Source: Selenomonas sp. TAMA-11512 (GTDB lineage: Bacteria; Bacillota; Negativicutes; Selenomonadales; Selenomonadaceae). From it: DNA of 64,000 bases. Position 1 is the stretch's first letter, and each line of letters starts with the position of its first letter. Below are positions 35,824-44,106 of the stretch, piece by piece. Made by a program: the position numbers and the translations under genes. The stretch is from the NCBI RefSeq assembly GCF_037076525.1, contig NZ_AP029018.1, positions 310,001-374,000 of the forward strand, in the 5' to 3' direction. Below the pieces are notes generated by a model, which saw nothing but the letters and a program-made list of their open reading frames with translations, did no database searches and was not told the origin of the DNA.

Positions 35824-35907
35824 ATTCATCCCTGCCGCTTGCACTCTCTGCTTCCCGGAGGATTCGTCGGGAATTGTAAGCTTATATGTAAAGAAAGAAG
35901 GAAATAT

Positions 35908-37443
35908 ATGGCAACATTGAAAAACGCGCCCGTCGCCCTCATCATCATGGACGGCTGGGGAATCGGCGACCCGAACGACCCGGATAACGCGATTGCGCGG
36001 GCCGATACCCCTGTCATCGACGGGCTCACGGCAAAGTATCCGAACTCCCAGCTGCAGGCATCCGGCGAAGCCGTCGGCCTCCCGGACGGGCAGATGGGCA
36101 ACTCCGAGGTCGGGCACACGAACCTCGGCGCGGGGCGCGTCATCTATCAGGAGCTCACGCGCATCACGAAGGAGATCAAAGAGGGCGGTCTCTTCAAAAA
36201 TGAGGCACTGCTCGCCGCCATGCACGCGGCAAAGGCGTCAGCTTCGGGAGCGCTGCACCTGATGGGGCTCCTCTCCCCGGGCGGCGTGCACAGCCATCAG
36301 AAGCACCTCTACGGACTTCTGCAGATGGCGAAGAACGAGGGAGTCAAGACCGTTTATGTCCACGGATTCCTTGACGGACGCGACGTACCGCCTTCGAGCG
36401 CTGCCGAGTACATCGCCGAGCTGGAGGCAAAGCTGAAAGAGATCGGCATCGGAAAGATCGCGACGATTTCCGGCCGCTACTATGCGATGGACCGTGACAA
36501 GCGCTGGGAGCGCGTCGTCAAGGCATACGATGCGATAGCAAAAGCCGAGGGCGTAAAGGCCGCCACGGCAAAAGAGGCCATTGAGGCTTCGTATGCGGCG
36601 GAGGTCACCGATGAGTTTGTCATCCCTGCGGTCATCGGCGACTACGCCGGTATGCACCCGGGCGAGGGTGCGATTTTCTTCAACTTCCGTCCGGATCGTG
36701 CGCGCGAGCTTACGCATGCCTTTGTGGATACGACGTTTGACGCTTTCCCGCGCGTCGAGGGACTCAAGCTTGCCTTTACGACGATGACGCAGTACGAGGA
36801 GGGCATGAACGCCAAGATCGCCTATCCGCCGGAGTCCATCGAGAACACGCTCGGACAGTACATCGAGAGCAAGGGGCTCACGCAGCTTCGCATTGCGGAG
36901 ACGGAGAAATACGCGCATGTCACGTTCTTCTTCAACGGCGGCGTCGAAGAGCCGTACAAGGGCGAAGACCGCATTCTCGTGCCGTCGCCGAAGGTCGCCA
37001 CGTATGATCTGCAGCCGGAGATGAGCGCCATCGAGGTCACGGACAAGGTTGTCGCCGCGATCACCTCCGAGAAGTACGACTTCATCATCCTGAACTACGC
37101 AAACGGCGACATGGTCGGTCATACGGGCGTCGAGGCCGCTGCCATTAAGGCGGTCGAGACCGTCGATACGTGCGTCGGCCGCTTTGTAGAGGCGCTGCAG
37201 AAGGTCGGCGGCGAGGTCATCATCATCGCCGATCACGGCAACGCGGACATCATGGTCGATCATGCGACAGGCGAGCCGTTTACGGCGCATACGACGAATC
37301 CCGTTCCCTGCATTGTCGTCTCCGAGCGCGTGAAGAGTGTCAGGGACGGTCGCCTCTGTGATATCGCACCTACGCTTCTTACGCTGGCGGGACTTCCGAT
37401 TCCAAAGGAAATGACGGGAGAGGTACTCGTAGAAATGAAGTAG
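35908..37443 (+). CDS. gpmI: 2,3-bisphosphoglycerate-independent phosphoglycerate mutase
   Basis: 511 residues from ATG 35908 (AAGGAA upstream; an earlier ATG at 35839 adds 23 poor residues). Two-domain alkaline-phosphatase-like enzyme: metal site IIMDGWGIGD, catalytic serine in GNSEVGHTNLGAGR (about residue 66), DGRDVPP, SGRYYAMDRDKRWER, NFRPDRAREL and the C-terminal DHGNADIM and FTAHTTNPVP. Needs manganese. Moves phosphate between positions 3 and 2 of glycerate. No enolase gene follows, so the usual pgk-tpi-gpmI-eno order is broken here. Confidence 0.97.
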   Translation: MATLKNAPVALIIMDGWGIGDPNDPDNAIARADTPVIDGLTAKYPNSQLQASGEAVGLPDGQMGNSEVGHTNLGAGRVIYQELTRITKEIKEGGLFKNEALLAAMHAAKASASGALHLMGLLSPGGVHSHQKHLYGLLQMAKNEGVKTVYVHGFLDGRDVPPSSAAEYIAELEAKLKEIGIGKIATISGRYYAMDRDKRWERVVKAYDAIAKAEGVKAATAKEAIEASYAAEVTDEFVIPAVIGDYAGMHPGEGAIFFNFRPDRARELTHAFVDTTFDAFPRVEGLKLAFTTMTQYEEGMNAKIAYPPESIENTLGQYIESKGLTQLRIAETEKYAHVTFFFNGGVEEPYKGEDRILVPSPKVATYDLQPEMSAIEVTDKVVAAITSEKYDFIILNYANGDMVGHTGVEAAAIKAVETVDTCVGRFVEALQKVGGEVIIIADHGNADIMVDHATGEPFTAHTTNPVPCIVVSERVKSVRDGRLCDIAPTLLTLAGLPIPKEMTGEVLVEMK

Positions 37444-37468
37444 ACGTATCGGACAACGTTAATTTAAG

Positions 37469-37511
37469 AAGAGGCTGTGCATAAGCCGTTTCGACTTATG
37501 CACAGCCTCTT
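37469..37511. terminator. bidirectional terminator, gpmI and FliD-like gene
   Basis: 17-base perfect stem AAGAGGCTGTGCATAAG / CTTATGCACAGCCTCTT, 9-base loop. Shares the AAGAGGCTGTG core with 29661. Confidence 0.9.
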
Positions 37512-37537
37512 TATGCTTATATCGCGTGAATCAAAGA

Positions 37538-38296
37538 TCAGAAGAACATATTCAAGAGAGTGCCGACATTTTGATAGCCGCTGATGCGGGTCATAGCGCC
37601 CGTGTTGTTGTAGACAGCATTGTTGAGATAGCTGTTGGAAAGCCCTGTGGAGACGCCGATGGCCGTCGATGCGGACGGATACAGCTTGTCTGTCTGCGTC
37701 GCGGCGAACGACACCTGACTGCTGAGCTTGTCGGCGACGCCCGTGCGCTTGCCGGCGAGCACGTCGGCTACCTTTGCGGCATCCTTGTCAAGCGCGGCGG
37801 AGAATGCCTTTTCATTCAGCTTCAGGGTGCCGTCGGAGGAAGAGGTGATGCCGATGGAGGCGAGGGATTTTTGATTCACAGCCGTGGAGAAGAGATTCAG
37901 GACGCTTTGCGCGCGCGAGGAGCCGCTCTTGACATCGGAGAGAAGATCCACCGTATCGTTGTAGCCCGAGACGAAGGACTTCACCGTGTCCACGACCGCC
38001 TTGGAATCGGCCTGTGCGTAGTCCGTGCTCTTCAGCTTCTCGAGGCTTTTCTTCAGGTCGCCCGTTGCCTTTTCGTAATTTGTGTGGAACTCCTTTTTCG
38101 CTGCCGCGTAGGAATTTCTGAGCGCCTTTGTCGCGGCGGAGGTCGCGAAGTAGCCGCCGTTGTTTCCGTACGACGAGGAAAGCGAGGCAATCGCCTTGTT
38201 CTTTGCCGCCACGGACTTGCCGTTCGAAAAAATTCCGCCGTTCGTCATGTTGTATACGCTGACGGATGTTTTAGCCATAGTGAGCGCTGTTGCCAT
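37538..38296 (-). CDS. FliD C-terminal-domain-like protein
   Basis: 252 residues from the ATG at 38296 (GGGAG upstream; the frame opens earlier). Residues about 95-185 (VKSFVSGYNDTVDLLSDV..IGITSSSDGTLKLNEKAFSAAL..VADVLAG) match the C-terminal domain of flagellar cap/hook-associated protein 2, but the N-terminal FliD domains are missing. The first 35 residues (ATALTMAKTSVSVYN) do not resemble FliD. No signal peptide. A stand-alone FliD_C protein may be a flagellar accessory factor or a regulator; its real role is unknown. The upstream sequence has a sigma-28-like box. Confidence 0.7.
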   Translation of the reverse strand: MATALTMAKTSVSVYNMTNGGIFSNGKSVAAKNKAIASLSSSYGNNGGYFATSAATKALRNSYAAAKKEFHTNYEKATGDLKKSLEKLKSTDYAQADSKAVVDTVKSFVSGYNDTVDLLSDVKSGSSRAQSVLNLFSTAVNQKSLASIGITSSSDGTLKLNEKAFSAALDKDAAKVADVLAGKRTGVADKLSSQVSFAATQTDKLYPSASTAIGVSTGLSNSYLNNAVYNNTGAMTRISGYQNVGTLLNMFF

Positions 38297-38373
38297 GATG
38301 AAAATCTCCCTTCCATGGAACGATGTGCATCTATTTCTGAGAGACGAATCTCTTCTGATTACCTTCATCCATT

Positions 38374-38400
38374 ATATCGTAAAGCGGCAAAAGATGCTAA
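38374..38400 (-). promoter_or_regulatory. candidate sigma-28 promoter of the FliD-like gene
   Basis: On the minus strand TTAG, 15 bases, TACGATAT. The -10 half (TACGATA) is identical to the flagellin box at 53813. The -35 half is weak. Confidence 0.4.
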
Positions 38401-38418
38401 ATAATTTTTGAAAAGTTT

Positions 38419-38447
38419 TTGAAAAAGGCGATGAAATGAAGTAAAAT
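38419..38447 (+). promoter_or_regulatory. promoter of the phosphatase gene
   Basis: TTGAAA, 17 bases, TAAAAT; starts about 110 bases before the start codon at 38557. Confidence 0.6.
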
Positions 38448-38556
38448 GAAGAGGAGAAAACGGTGAAAAGCCCTTCTATCAGTGGTGATGACACGTCATG
38501 GGGAAGGGGCGGACAGGATGCATCGCTTCCGCGAAGCAGGATGGGCTGGTGAGGCA

Positions 38557-39243
38557 ATGAAGAGACTGTTGGCAGTTGGAGACTTGCATGGAAACTTTAC
38601 GAGATTTGCGTCGCTGTGGCGGAAGATCGCCTTTGATCCGGCGGAGGACGTCCTCGTATTTCTCGGAGATTATATCGATCGATGCCATGGCGTTCGGAAG
38701 TGTCTCGAGTTCGTCATGGAGCTGGACGCATCGTATGAGAATGTCATCTGCCTGCGCGGCAATCATGAGCAGCTGATGCTGGATTATCACAGAGGCGTGG
38801 ACGATCATGATATGTGGATGATGAACGGCGGAGATATCACGGACGCGGAGCTTCGCGCTTGGGAAAGAGAGGAGACCGGCGCCTACCGCCGTGTCCTCGA
38901 TTTCGCGGAGCGATGCAGGCTCTTCCATCGCGTGGAGGTCGGGCGGGAGACGTATATCTTCTGCCACGCGGGTCTGGATCCGCGCCTTCCCTTTGCGGAG
39001 CAGACGGACAGGGAGCTGCTCTGGATACGGAACGAATTTTACAGCAATTATACGGGGCGGGAGACCGTCGTCGTTGGGCATACGCCTGTGCCGTATCTCA
39101 TAAAAGGCCGCACGACGCCGATCTTCTTGAAGAACAACATCATTCTCGTCGATACGGGATCATATCTGCGGGAAGGGCGTATCTCCTGCGTCGATGTACT
39201 GACGAAGGAGTACTGGCAGAGCGATGACGCGCCGTCGCGTTAA
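38557..39243 (+). CDS. PrpA/ApaH-type serine/threonine phosphatase or Ap4A hydrolase
   Basis: 228 residues. The metal motifs GDLHGNF, GDYIDRC, LRGNHEQ, HAGLDPRLPF and VVGHTPV are present; YDRG-type GDxxDR and RGNHE motifs are typical of PPP-family phosphatases and diadenosine tetraphosphatases. The ATG at 38557 was chosen because GGTGA lies 4 bases upstream and the family starts right before this GDLHGN; an ATG at 38518 with AAGGGG is also possible. Stand-alone, closed by a bidirectional terminator. Confidence 0.85.
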   Translation: MKRLLAVGDLHGNFTRFASLWRKIAFDPAEDVLVFLGDYIDRCHGVRKCLEFVMELDASYENVICLRGNHEQLMLDYHRGVDDHDMWMMNGGDITDAELRAWEREETGAYRRVLDFAERCRLFHRVEVGRETYIFCHAGLDPRLPFAEQTDRELLWIRNEFYSNYTGRETVVVGHTPVPYLIKGRTTPIFLKNNIILVDTGSYLREGRISCVDVLTKEYWQSDDAPSR

Positions 39244-39325
39244 ATGAAGGCGTTTTCCCGGATGACGTGAATTTGCCTGCAAGCGTTCGTCTGCAGGCAA
39301 ACGGCACGGCTTCCGCGCACAATGG

Positions 39326-39367
39326 AAAAAGCTGTCGCACATCAGCGCTGATGTACGACAGCTTTTT
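39326..39367. terminator. bidirectional terminator
   Basis: Hairpin AAAAAGCTGTCG..CGACAGCTTTTT with the palindromic ACATCAGCGCTGATGT centre. Serves the convergent genes at 38557 and 39367. Confidence 0.85.
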
Positions 39368-39789
39368 TACTTGACAGGATCAGTGCGCCCTGCATGCAGG
39401 TACTCCTCTTTCAGCGGATATCCGCTGTCGTCGAGACACGGTTCGCCGCTCTCGATGATGGCGTCCATCCGCTGTGCGATGTGTATCGTGCGTCGGCGCA
39501 GCTCTTCGGTGATTTTTTGCGCCTCGGCAGTGTCGGCTTCGAGCGCGGACAGGTAGCCGCCGAGTTTGCCGCAGTGACCGGACATGTCGGCGAACTGCGC
39601 GTCCATAGAGGCGATTTGCCGGTCGATGGCAAAGAGCTGCTCGTCGAGCACTTCGAGATCGGAATCCATATGGTCGATGTGTCTGCGATCGGCAGAGAGG
39701 CGTTTTTGCATGCGGGAAAAAGCGTCATCCGTCACGGACAGATCTTCACGTGTCCGAAGAGTTAATGGCTCTTTTCTCACAGCAATCAC
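39367..39789 (-). CDS. coiled-coil hypothetical protein
   Basis: 140 residues, GTG start at 39789. Long helical heptads run from about residue 20 to 110 (MQKRLSADRRHIDHMDSDLEVLDEQLFAIDRQIASM..). No membrane or signal sequence. The tail holds the sequence CLDDSGYPLKEEYLHAG. Family not recognised; perhaps a structural or adaptor protein. Transcribed after DUF896 gene and separated from it by a short repeat. Confidence 0.65.
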   Translation of the reverse strand: MIAVRKEPLTLRTREDLSVTDDAFSRMQKRLSADRRHIDHMDSDLEVLDEQLFAIDRQIASMDAQFADMSGHCGKLGGYLSALEADTAEAQKITEELRRRTIHIAQRMDAIIESGEPCLDDSGYPLKEEYLHAGRTDPVK

Positions 39790-39805
39790 TTCCCGAGTAT
39801 AAAGT

Positions 39806-39850
39806 ATAGGAAACGCTGATAAAATGAAGTCTGTATCAGTGCATCCCTAA
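39806..39850. repeat. short derivative of the TAAGGAA repeat
   Basis: TAGGAAACGCTGATAAAATGAAG facing TATCAGTGCATCCCTA in inverted order: a deletion form of the 166-base element. Between the two minus-strand genes. Confidence 0.7.
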
Positions 39851-39908
39851 GTCCTACTCAGGATAACATAGTCCTTTCGTCTTTGTCAAGGTTTTAGCGG
39901 GGAGAGGA

Positions 39909-40169
39909 TCAGTGAAGGGTGGCTATGCGCGGCTTGCCCTCTTTGTCGGTACGGGACTGCGCCTCGTCCGGGCTCTCGTCGACGACTTCGATGGAGTCGA
40001 GCATATCCGTCATCTGACGGCGAATGCCGGAGAGATAGATCGAGTATAGGTCTTTCTGCTCTCGCTGCTCCTCCGGGGAAAGTCCCGCTTCGCGCTTCTT
40101 GCGGGCGAGCGTGTTGATGCGGCCGATCAACGCCGGATAGTCGTTTTTGTAGTCAATTGCTTTTGCCAT
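39909..40169 (-). CDS. DUF896/UPF0291 (YnzC-like) protein
   Basis: 86 residues from the ATG at 40169, preceded by GGAG. The sequence INTLARKKREAGLSPEEQREQ and the segment YLSGIRRQMTDMLDSIEVVDE match the short helical proteins of the YnzC group, which end in the same KLH/TLH tail (here ATLH). Small cytoplasmic protein of unknown function, in B. subtilis controlled in the SOS regulon. Downstream of ptsI. Confidence 0.85.
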   Translation of the reverse strand: MAKAIDYKNDYPALIGRINTLARKKREAGLSPEEQREQKDLYSIYLSGIRRQMTDMLDSIEVVDESPDEAQSRTDKEGKPRIATLH

Positions 40170-40350
40170 GCTTGCAGCTCCTTCCGTTATGATGGTTTTG
40201 ACAGTATAGCATATCGCGGCTGGCTTGCCAAATGCTTCCGGGAAAGCAAAAAGAGATACGCCGCGCCGATACAGCGCAGCGTATCCCGATCGAGGGGAAG
40301 CGGCGGGAGAAAGAGATGTTGCGGGGAAGATGAGAAGCCGCTCGCAGCTC

Positions 40351-42060
40351 TTAGTCCAATACCTTTTGCAGGTACGTTTTGATTTCATCGCCGTCTTCCA
40401 GCTTCATCACGTCGGCGAGGATTTCCTTTGCCTGCGTGGAGGAGACGGAGCGGAGCTTTTCCTTGACGCGCGGAATGGACGGAGCGCTCATGGAGAGCTC
40501 GCTGAGGCCCATTGCCATCAGGATGACGGCTGCGTACGGGTCGGATGCCATCTCGCCGCACATGCCGCACCAGATGCCGTGCTCCTTCGCCGCCGTCGCC
40601 GTGCGCTGGATGAGCGTCAGGACAGCGGGATTGAAGTGGTTGTAGAGGTGCGCGATGGAGCTGTTGCCGCGGTCAACGGCAAGCGTGTACTGGACGAGAT
40701 CGTTCGTGCCGATGGAGAAGAAGTCGACATACTTCGCGAGTACCGGCGTCATGACGGCAGCGGCCGGCGTCTCGACCATGATGCCGAGCTGGACGCTGTC
40801 GGAATAAGCTTTTCCCTCGTGCGAGAGTTCCAGCTTTGCCTCCTCGACGATTTGCCGGACAGCCTTGAACTCGGAGACGTTGATGATCATGGGAATCATG
40901 ATCGCCGCCTTGCCGAAGACGCCTGCGCGGAGGATCGCTTTGATCTGCGGGAGGAAGAGATCTTTGCGCTCCAGGCTGATACGGACAGCGCGATAGCCGA
41001 GGAACGGATTCTCTTCGGGCGGGATATTAAGGTACGGCAGCGGCTTGTCACCGCCGATATCCATCGTGCGGATGACGCAGAGCTTGCCTTGACACTTTTC
41101 GATGGCTTCCTTGTAGGCTTTAAACTGGTCGTCTTCGTTGGGGATGCTCGAGCTGCCCATGAAGACGAACTCGGAGCGGAAGAGGCCGACGCCCTCGGCA
41201 CCGTATGTCAGCGCGGCATCGACGTCGTTGTGGCTGCCGATGTTTGCCATGAGCTCCGTTTTGACACCGTCCGTCGTGATGGCGGGGAGAGGAGCGAGCT
41301 GTGCATAGTATGCCTTGAGCTCGTCCTGTTTCTTGATCTTCTCACGGTAATCCGCAAGCTGCGTCTCGTCCGGGCGAATCACGATATCGCCGCGCTCGCC
41401 GTCGACGATGACCTGTCCTCCATCCGGGATCTCCTTGATCTTATCGCCAAGACCGACAACGGTCGGAATGGCGCGCGCCTTTGCAATGATGACGGCATGG
41501 CTCGTCGTGGAGCCGAGGCCGAGGATGACGCCCGCGATTTTCTCGGTGGGGAGGCTGGCGATGACGGACGGCTCGATCTCTTCACCGCAGAGGATGACGG
41601 GCGCGTCGCCGATCTCCGGCTCCTTGACGCCGAGGATATACTTGGCGATGCGCTTGCCGACGTCGCGAATATCCGTCGCGCGCTCGCGGAAGTACGGATC
41701 ATCCATGCCCTCAAAGATAGCGGCGGATTCCTTCGCGGCTTCCAGGATCGCGTGAGGCGCGGAGCCTGTCGTTTCAAGCTTTGCCGCCATGTTTTCCGCC
41801 ATGGCGGGATCCTGCGCGAGCATGCGGTGCGCCTCAAGGATGGCTGCCTGCTCAGCCATATCCTTTTCCTGCAGCGTCTTGATGTTCGTCTGCAGGACGC
41901 TGACGACTGCCTGCACGGCATCCTTGATCTTTTGGTTTTCAATATCCTTATTACCGGGCTGATAGCCGGCGAGATAACCGTCGATGTTCTGTCCCGCCAT
42001 CATGATGTTCCCGATCGCAATGCCGGCAATGACACCTTTACCGCGGATTTGCTCTGCCAT
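40351..42060 (-). CDS. ptsI: PTS enzyme I (phosphoenolpyruvate-protein phosphotransferase)
   Basis: 569 residues. The active-site histidine lies at about position 188 (GLGSTTSHAVIIAKA). The C-terminal PEP-binding barrel has GAEGVGLFRSEFVFM, RTMDIGGDKPLPY, MVETPAAAVM, FSIGTNDLVQYTLAVDRGN and CGMCGEMASDP. Passes phosphate from PEP to HPr. The gene for HPr lies just upstream on the same strand, separated by a terminator and a structured repeat. The long ORF on the opposite strand is an artefact of codon bias. Confidence 0.97.
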   Translation of the reverse strand: MAEQIRGKGVIAGIAIGNIMMAGQNIDGYLAGYQPGNKDIENQKIKDAVQAVVSVLQTNIKTLQEKDMAEQAAILEAHRMLAQDPAMAENMAAKLETTGSAPHAILEAAKESAAIFEGMDDPYFRERATDIRDVGKRIAKYILGVKEPEIGDAPVILCGEEIEPSVIASLPTEKIAGVILGLGSTTSHAVIIAKARAIPTVVGLGDKIKEIPDGGQVIVDGERGDIVIRPDETQLADYREKIKKQDELKAYYAQLAPLPAITTDGVKTELMANIGSHNDVDAALTYGAEGVGLFRSEFVFMGSSSIPNEDDQFKAYKEAIEKCQGKLCVIRTMDIGGDKPLPYLNIPPEENPFLGYRAVRISLERKDLFLPQIKAILRAGVFGKAAIMIPMIINVSEFKAVRQIVEEAKLELSHEGKAYSDSVQLGIMVETPAAAVMTPVLAKYVDFFSIGTNDLVQYTLAVDRGNSSIAHLYNHFNPAVLTLIQRTATAAKEHGIWCGMCGEMASDPYAAVILMAMGLSELSMSAPSIPRVKEKLRSVSSTQAKEILADVMKLEDGDEIKTYLQKVLD

Positions 42061-42080
42061 AGTAATCCCCCTTAAAATAT

Positions 42081-42160
42081 GACAACTGCACGCACAAGCG
42101 TCCGTCCCGCGGGCACTGTGCGCCGAAATTTACAAAACCGCCGATACGTCTGCTGCGTCC
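42081..42160 (-). repeat. structured repeat, copy d (reverse)
   Basis: On the minus strand this matches copies a and b (GCAGACG..TTTTGTAAA..GCGCACAG..TTGTGCGTGCAG) and forms a hairpin 30 bases before the ptsI start codon, in the same relation to its gene as copy b has to acetyltransferase A2. The stem bases differ from a/b but pair, with one mismatch. Confidence 0.7.
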
Positions 42161-42249
42161 GATGGACGGATCGGGCCTTTGTAAGAAATACGTTGGACAA
42201 CCATACTACCGCTATAATTATAATATATTTTCCGTGTTTTGCCCACAAA

Positions 42250-42292
42250 AAAATAACCGTACAGCACAAAATCTATGATGTACGGTTATTTT
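42250..42292 (-). terminator. terminator after ptsH
   Basis: Stem AAAATAACCGTACA/TGTACGGTTATTTT, 15-base loop, followed on the minus strand by a T-run. It splits ptsH from ptsI. Confidence 0.9.
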
Positions 42293-42322
42293 AAAATCGT
42301 GAAGCTGTATTCGATAAAAGGC

Positions 42323-42592
42323 TTACTCTTCGCCGAACTTGGTCTCAACAAGCTCCTTGAGAGCTGCGATTGCTTCCGCCTCGTCTTCGCCTTCGGCTTT
42401 GATGACGATCTCCGTGCCCTGCGAAAGACCCATGCTCATGAGCATAAGGATGCTCTTTGCATCGGCGGACTTGCCTTTTGCGTCAATGGTGACCTTGGAC
42501 TTGAACTTCGATGCCGTCTGGACAAAAACGGATGCCGGACGAGCATGAATACCGGTCTTGTTTTCAATCGTGAGCTTTGCTTCTGCTGCCAT
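42323..42592 (-). CDS. ptsH: phosphocarrier protein HPr
   Basis: 89 residues from the ATG at 42592 (AAAGGAG upstream). The phosphorylated histidine is in TGIHARPAS (residue 16) and the HPr-kinase site is the serine in KSILMLMSMG (residue 47). Presence of the serine site points to carbon control through HPr(Ser-P), as in Firmicutes. Works with EI at 40351. Confidence 0.97.
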   Translation of the reverse strand: MAAEAKLTIENKTGIHARPASVFVQTASKFKSKVTIDAKGKSADAKSILMLMSMGLSQGTEIVIKAEGEDEAEAIAALKELVETKFGEE

Positions 42593-42789
42593 TAAAATCT
42601 CTCCTTTAAGAGGGTTACCCATCGCCGGCGCGTTCCTGCGGGTGATGAAGATGCGCCGAAAACAAGGGCAAAATAAAATTCTGTCGTTCCTATTCGCCAA
42701 GAAAAGTAATAAATCCTTTTCCCTTTTTAATTTTTTTGCAAAAATATGAAAATAATTTGCGGGGAAGGGGGAAGAGCAAATAAAAGCTC

Positions 42790-42818
42790 TTTTCAAGTAT
42801 GAGAAAATAGAGTATAAT
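42790..42818 (+). promoter_or_regulatory. promoter of the 42871 gene
   Basis: TTTTCA, 17 bases, TATAAT, about 50 bases ahead of the start codon; divergent from ptsH. Confidence 0.6.
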
Positions 42819-42870
42819 GCATTTTATATGTGACTATTTCGTAGCATATTGCCAGGAGGCGTGAGAGACG

Positions 42871-43983
42871 ATGACATTCTTCCTGCTTGTCGTCGTTTCC
42901 GTGACGGCAGGCATTCTTGTCCTATATCGGGGACTGCGGTGCATTGGCTGTCGCGTCACGTATACCGCGCTTATCGTATCTGTCCTGCTGTCCGCCCTCG
43001 TGACGATTCTGGGGCTGCGGTTCATCCCTTTCCCGACGGATGCCTTTTACTGGTGTATGGCGCTGATGGTCCTGACGGCGGCATTTCTGACGGCGGGACT
43101 CGACGCGTATCTGCTTCGGTCGGAGACGCAGGCTCCCACGCGGGAAGATAGTGAACGCAAGGCGGCAGCGCCGCTCCGCGCCGCGGATGCCGCAGCCGGT
43201 GCGCCCGTGCGGGCACTGCCGGTGACGGCGGAGCTGCCGGTGCCGAGCGAAGAGCCGGAGGAGCGCGCATTCGCGGCCGACTTGGCAGCGGCGCCGGTAA
43301 TGACGGCAGAAGAGCCGCTGGCAGTGGAGCAGATCCATGCGCCTCCGGCAGAGGCTCCGCCGAAGGCAGCCGAGGCGTTGGACGATGCTTCTGCGGCTTC
43401 GGCGGAAATCATTGTGGATTTGGGAGATGCTTCTGCTGCTCCGCCGAAAACCGTTGAGCGTCGGGAAGACGCCTATGCGGTTCCGCCGGTGTCTTCCGAC
43501 GAACGTGCCGCGCCTGCGCAGCCCGCGATTTCCGAAGTGCTTGCCGAGCCTGCAAAGCCGGCGATTCCGGCTGAGATCGAGAGAGAGCTCGCGTCCTTGC
43601 AGACGCTGGACAACTATCTGGATCTTGCCTTCCGCGAAGAGCGCGGCGGCCGCATGCAGAACGCGGTCCTCGTCTACAGGAGAGCGATGGAGCTCTACGC
43701 GGGCGATGATTACGCGCCGTTTATCGCCATCGAGCTTGCCAATGTCTGTAAGGAGATCGGTGACTTCCCGGCTGCGGCGGAGGCACTGGAGCGGGGGCTT
43801 CACTTTCCCGCCGTGCAGGCAAACCTCGCCATGGTGCAGGAATTTCGGAAAAATATCCGCTTCCTGCAGACGCTCCATCACATGCTCGAACGAGAGAGCC
43901 TTTCCGGGATTCCGATTCGGCAGGTTCCGAAGCAATGGCAGGAGATAGCCGAGGAAATGGCGAAAGAAACAACAGATGCGTGA
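42871..43983 (+). CDS. membrane-anchored protein with TPR-like C-terminus
   Basis: 370 residues with AGGAGG 13 bases before the ATG. Three hydrophobic segments occupy residues 1-90 (TFFLLVVVSVTAGILVLY, YTALIVSVLLSALVTIL, FYWCMALMVLTAAFLTAG). A long Pro/Ala/Glu-rich linker (about 95-235) follows, then one or two TPR-like helices (NAVLVYRRAMELY..FIAIELANVCKEIGDFPAAAEALERGL). Not recognised as a known family. It precedes the PRC-barrel gene by 123 bases on the same strand. Confidence 0.7.
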   Translation: MTFFLLVVVSVTAGILVLYRGLRCIGCRVTYTALIVSVLLSALVTILGLRFIPFPTDAFYWCMALMVLTAAFLTAGLDAYLLRSETQAPTREDSERKAAAPLRAADAAAGAPVRALPVTAELPVPSEEPEERAFAADLAAAPVMTAEEPLAVEQIHAPPAEAPPKAAEALDDASAASAEIIVDLGDASAAPPKTVERREDAYAVPPVSSDERAAPAQPAISEVLAEPAKPAIPAEIERELASLQTLDNYLDLAFREERGGRMQNAVLVYRRAMELYAGDDYAPFIAIELANVCKEIGDFPAAAEALERGLHFPAVQANLAMVQEFRKNIRFLQTLHHMLERESLSGIPIRQVPKQWQEIAEEMAKETTDA

Positions 43984-44046
43984 TGCGCTTCGGAGCACGC
44001 GCTTGCCGCGCGGCGATAGAGCCGCGCATCGACAAAAAGGATAAAG

Positions 44047-44063
44047 CAACATGCTGCATGTTG
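44047..44063. promoter_or_regulatory. palindrome before the PRC-barrel gene
   Basis: CAACATGC/T/GCATGTTG, a perfect 8-base inverted repeat; could be an operator or chance. Lies 44 bases ahead of the start. Confidence 0.3.
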
Positions 44064-44106
44064 TCTATCATAAATCCAGCCACCAAACCATACAGGGGGA
44101 ATAAAG

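Noticed and set aside
40225-42075. A 616-codon open frame on the plus strand opposite ptsI
   Set aside because: Every PTS enzyme I motif is on the minus strand. The antisense frame comes from GC-rich third positions, has arginine/aspartate/leucine bias and no recognisable domain.
42593-42789. A promoter for ptsH
   Set aside because: Only a poor match (TTGGCG with a weak -10 box) was found on the minus strand; not listed as a feature.
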